From Chrysoperla carnea (Eukaryota > Arthropoda > Insecta > Neuroptera > Chrysopidae): a DNA stretch of 64,000 bases. Below, piece by piece: positions 63,720 to 64,000 of the stretch. Position 1 is the first letter of the stretch; every line of letters starts with the position of its first letter. Made by a program: the position numbers and the translations under genes. The notes beneath the pieces are model-generated. The model worked only from the letters and a program-made list of their open reading frames with translations, had not been told where the DNA came from and made no database searches. The DNA lies in the NCBI RefSeq assembly GCF_905475395.1, contig NC_058337.1, positions 87,786,368 through 87,850,367 of the forward strand. Direction: 5' to 3'.

Positions 63720-64000
63720 TCTAAAGCCTTAGTTTTCGTTAATAAAGACATAGAGGAAATAAATTATATACTTGACACAAATTGCATTAATTTTATCAAA
63801 AAAATTATTGTATTCAAGATTCAGAGAACGATAGCTTTAAAAACCCTGACTTTCTTCGTAAAAAATTAATACAAAATATGAAAACAATCATCTAAAATTT
63901 GTTGAAAGTGGAAACGATTTCCGCATGCCATAATTTTCTTTTTAGAAAAATATTTTTATGGTTATTATATTATTATTATTATTATATATATTACTATAAA
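63720..64000. other. Right edge, AT-rich with an ATT microsatellite
   Basis: Nothing gene-like. A short ATT repeat lies at about 63964-63983. Confidence 0.5.

Noticed and set aside
1-64000. CRISPR arrays, operons, prokaryotic promoters or ribosome binding sites
   Set aside because: The window is eukaryotic; no regularly spaced repeats of the CRISPR kind and no polycistronic prokaryotic layout are present.

Overview
The window looks like nuclear DNA of an insect. It is strongly AT-rich, its genes have spliced exons with GT..AG introns, its retroelement tails carry the insect-type TTAGG/CCTAA pentamer, and its three conserved genes are animal genes with insect-type versions. The order of insect cannot be settled from the sequence. 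Gene density is low: about four loci in 64 kb, the rest being introns, relics of mobile DNA and featureless AT-rich spacer.

Layout. 1-3.2 kb (+): the 3' two thirds of the dynein light intermediate chain gene (Dlic), cut by the window edge. 3.2-23.7 kb: no gene; decayed repeats, a foldback element with mariner-like ends (7.4-8.2 kb), a MITE-like inverted repeat (13.4-13.9 kb), a truncated non-LTR retrotransposon (19.9-20.5 kb, minus), a dispersed repeat (21.4-22.0 kb) and a tRNA-derived SINE with a perfect 13-bp target duplication (22.7-22.9 kb). 23.7-26.8 kb (+): a complete three-exon CRAL-TRIO (Sec14-like) lipid-transfer protein gene. 29.7-31.0 kb: a 1.3-kb almost perfect palindrome. 31.3-32.0 kb (-): two tandem intronless genes for small secreted eight-cysteine peptides of a family I do not recognise. 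32-42 kb: SINE and MITE copies without genes. 42.05-52.3 kb (-): the complete chitin deacetylase 2 gene (vermiform type) with two alternative copies of exon 3. 52.3-64 kb: gene-poor, with a second copy of the dispersed repeat and a third SINE copy.

The genes do not form a pathway. Dlic is a motor subunit, the CRAL-TRIO protein carries a hydrophobic ligand or lipid, and Cda2 works on extracellular chitin in cuticle and trachea. The peptide pair is the least explained coding content: signal peptide, short propart ending in a dibasic furin-type site, a mature eight-cysteine domain and a C-terminal Tyr-Gly end that could be amidated.

The points most worth following are: (1) the peptide pair; (2) the LINE and the SINE family that end in the same 3' tail, a likely donor/parasite pair; (3) the 644/646-bp inverted repeat next to the peptide genes, which would give a long hairpin RNA if transcribed; (4) the Cda2 alternative exons, whose phases forbid using both, combined with non-consensus metal-site residues in the deacetylase domain. 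Everything here was read by eye; no database search or folding program was run.
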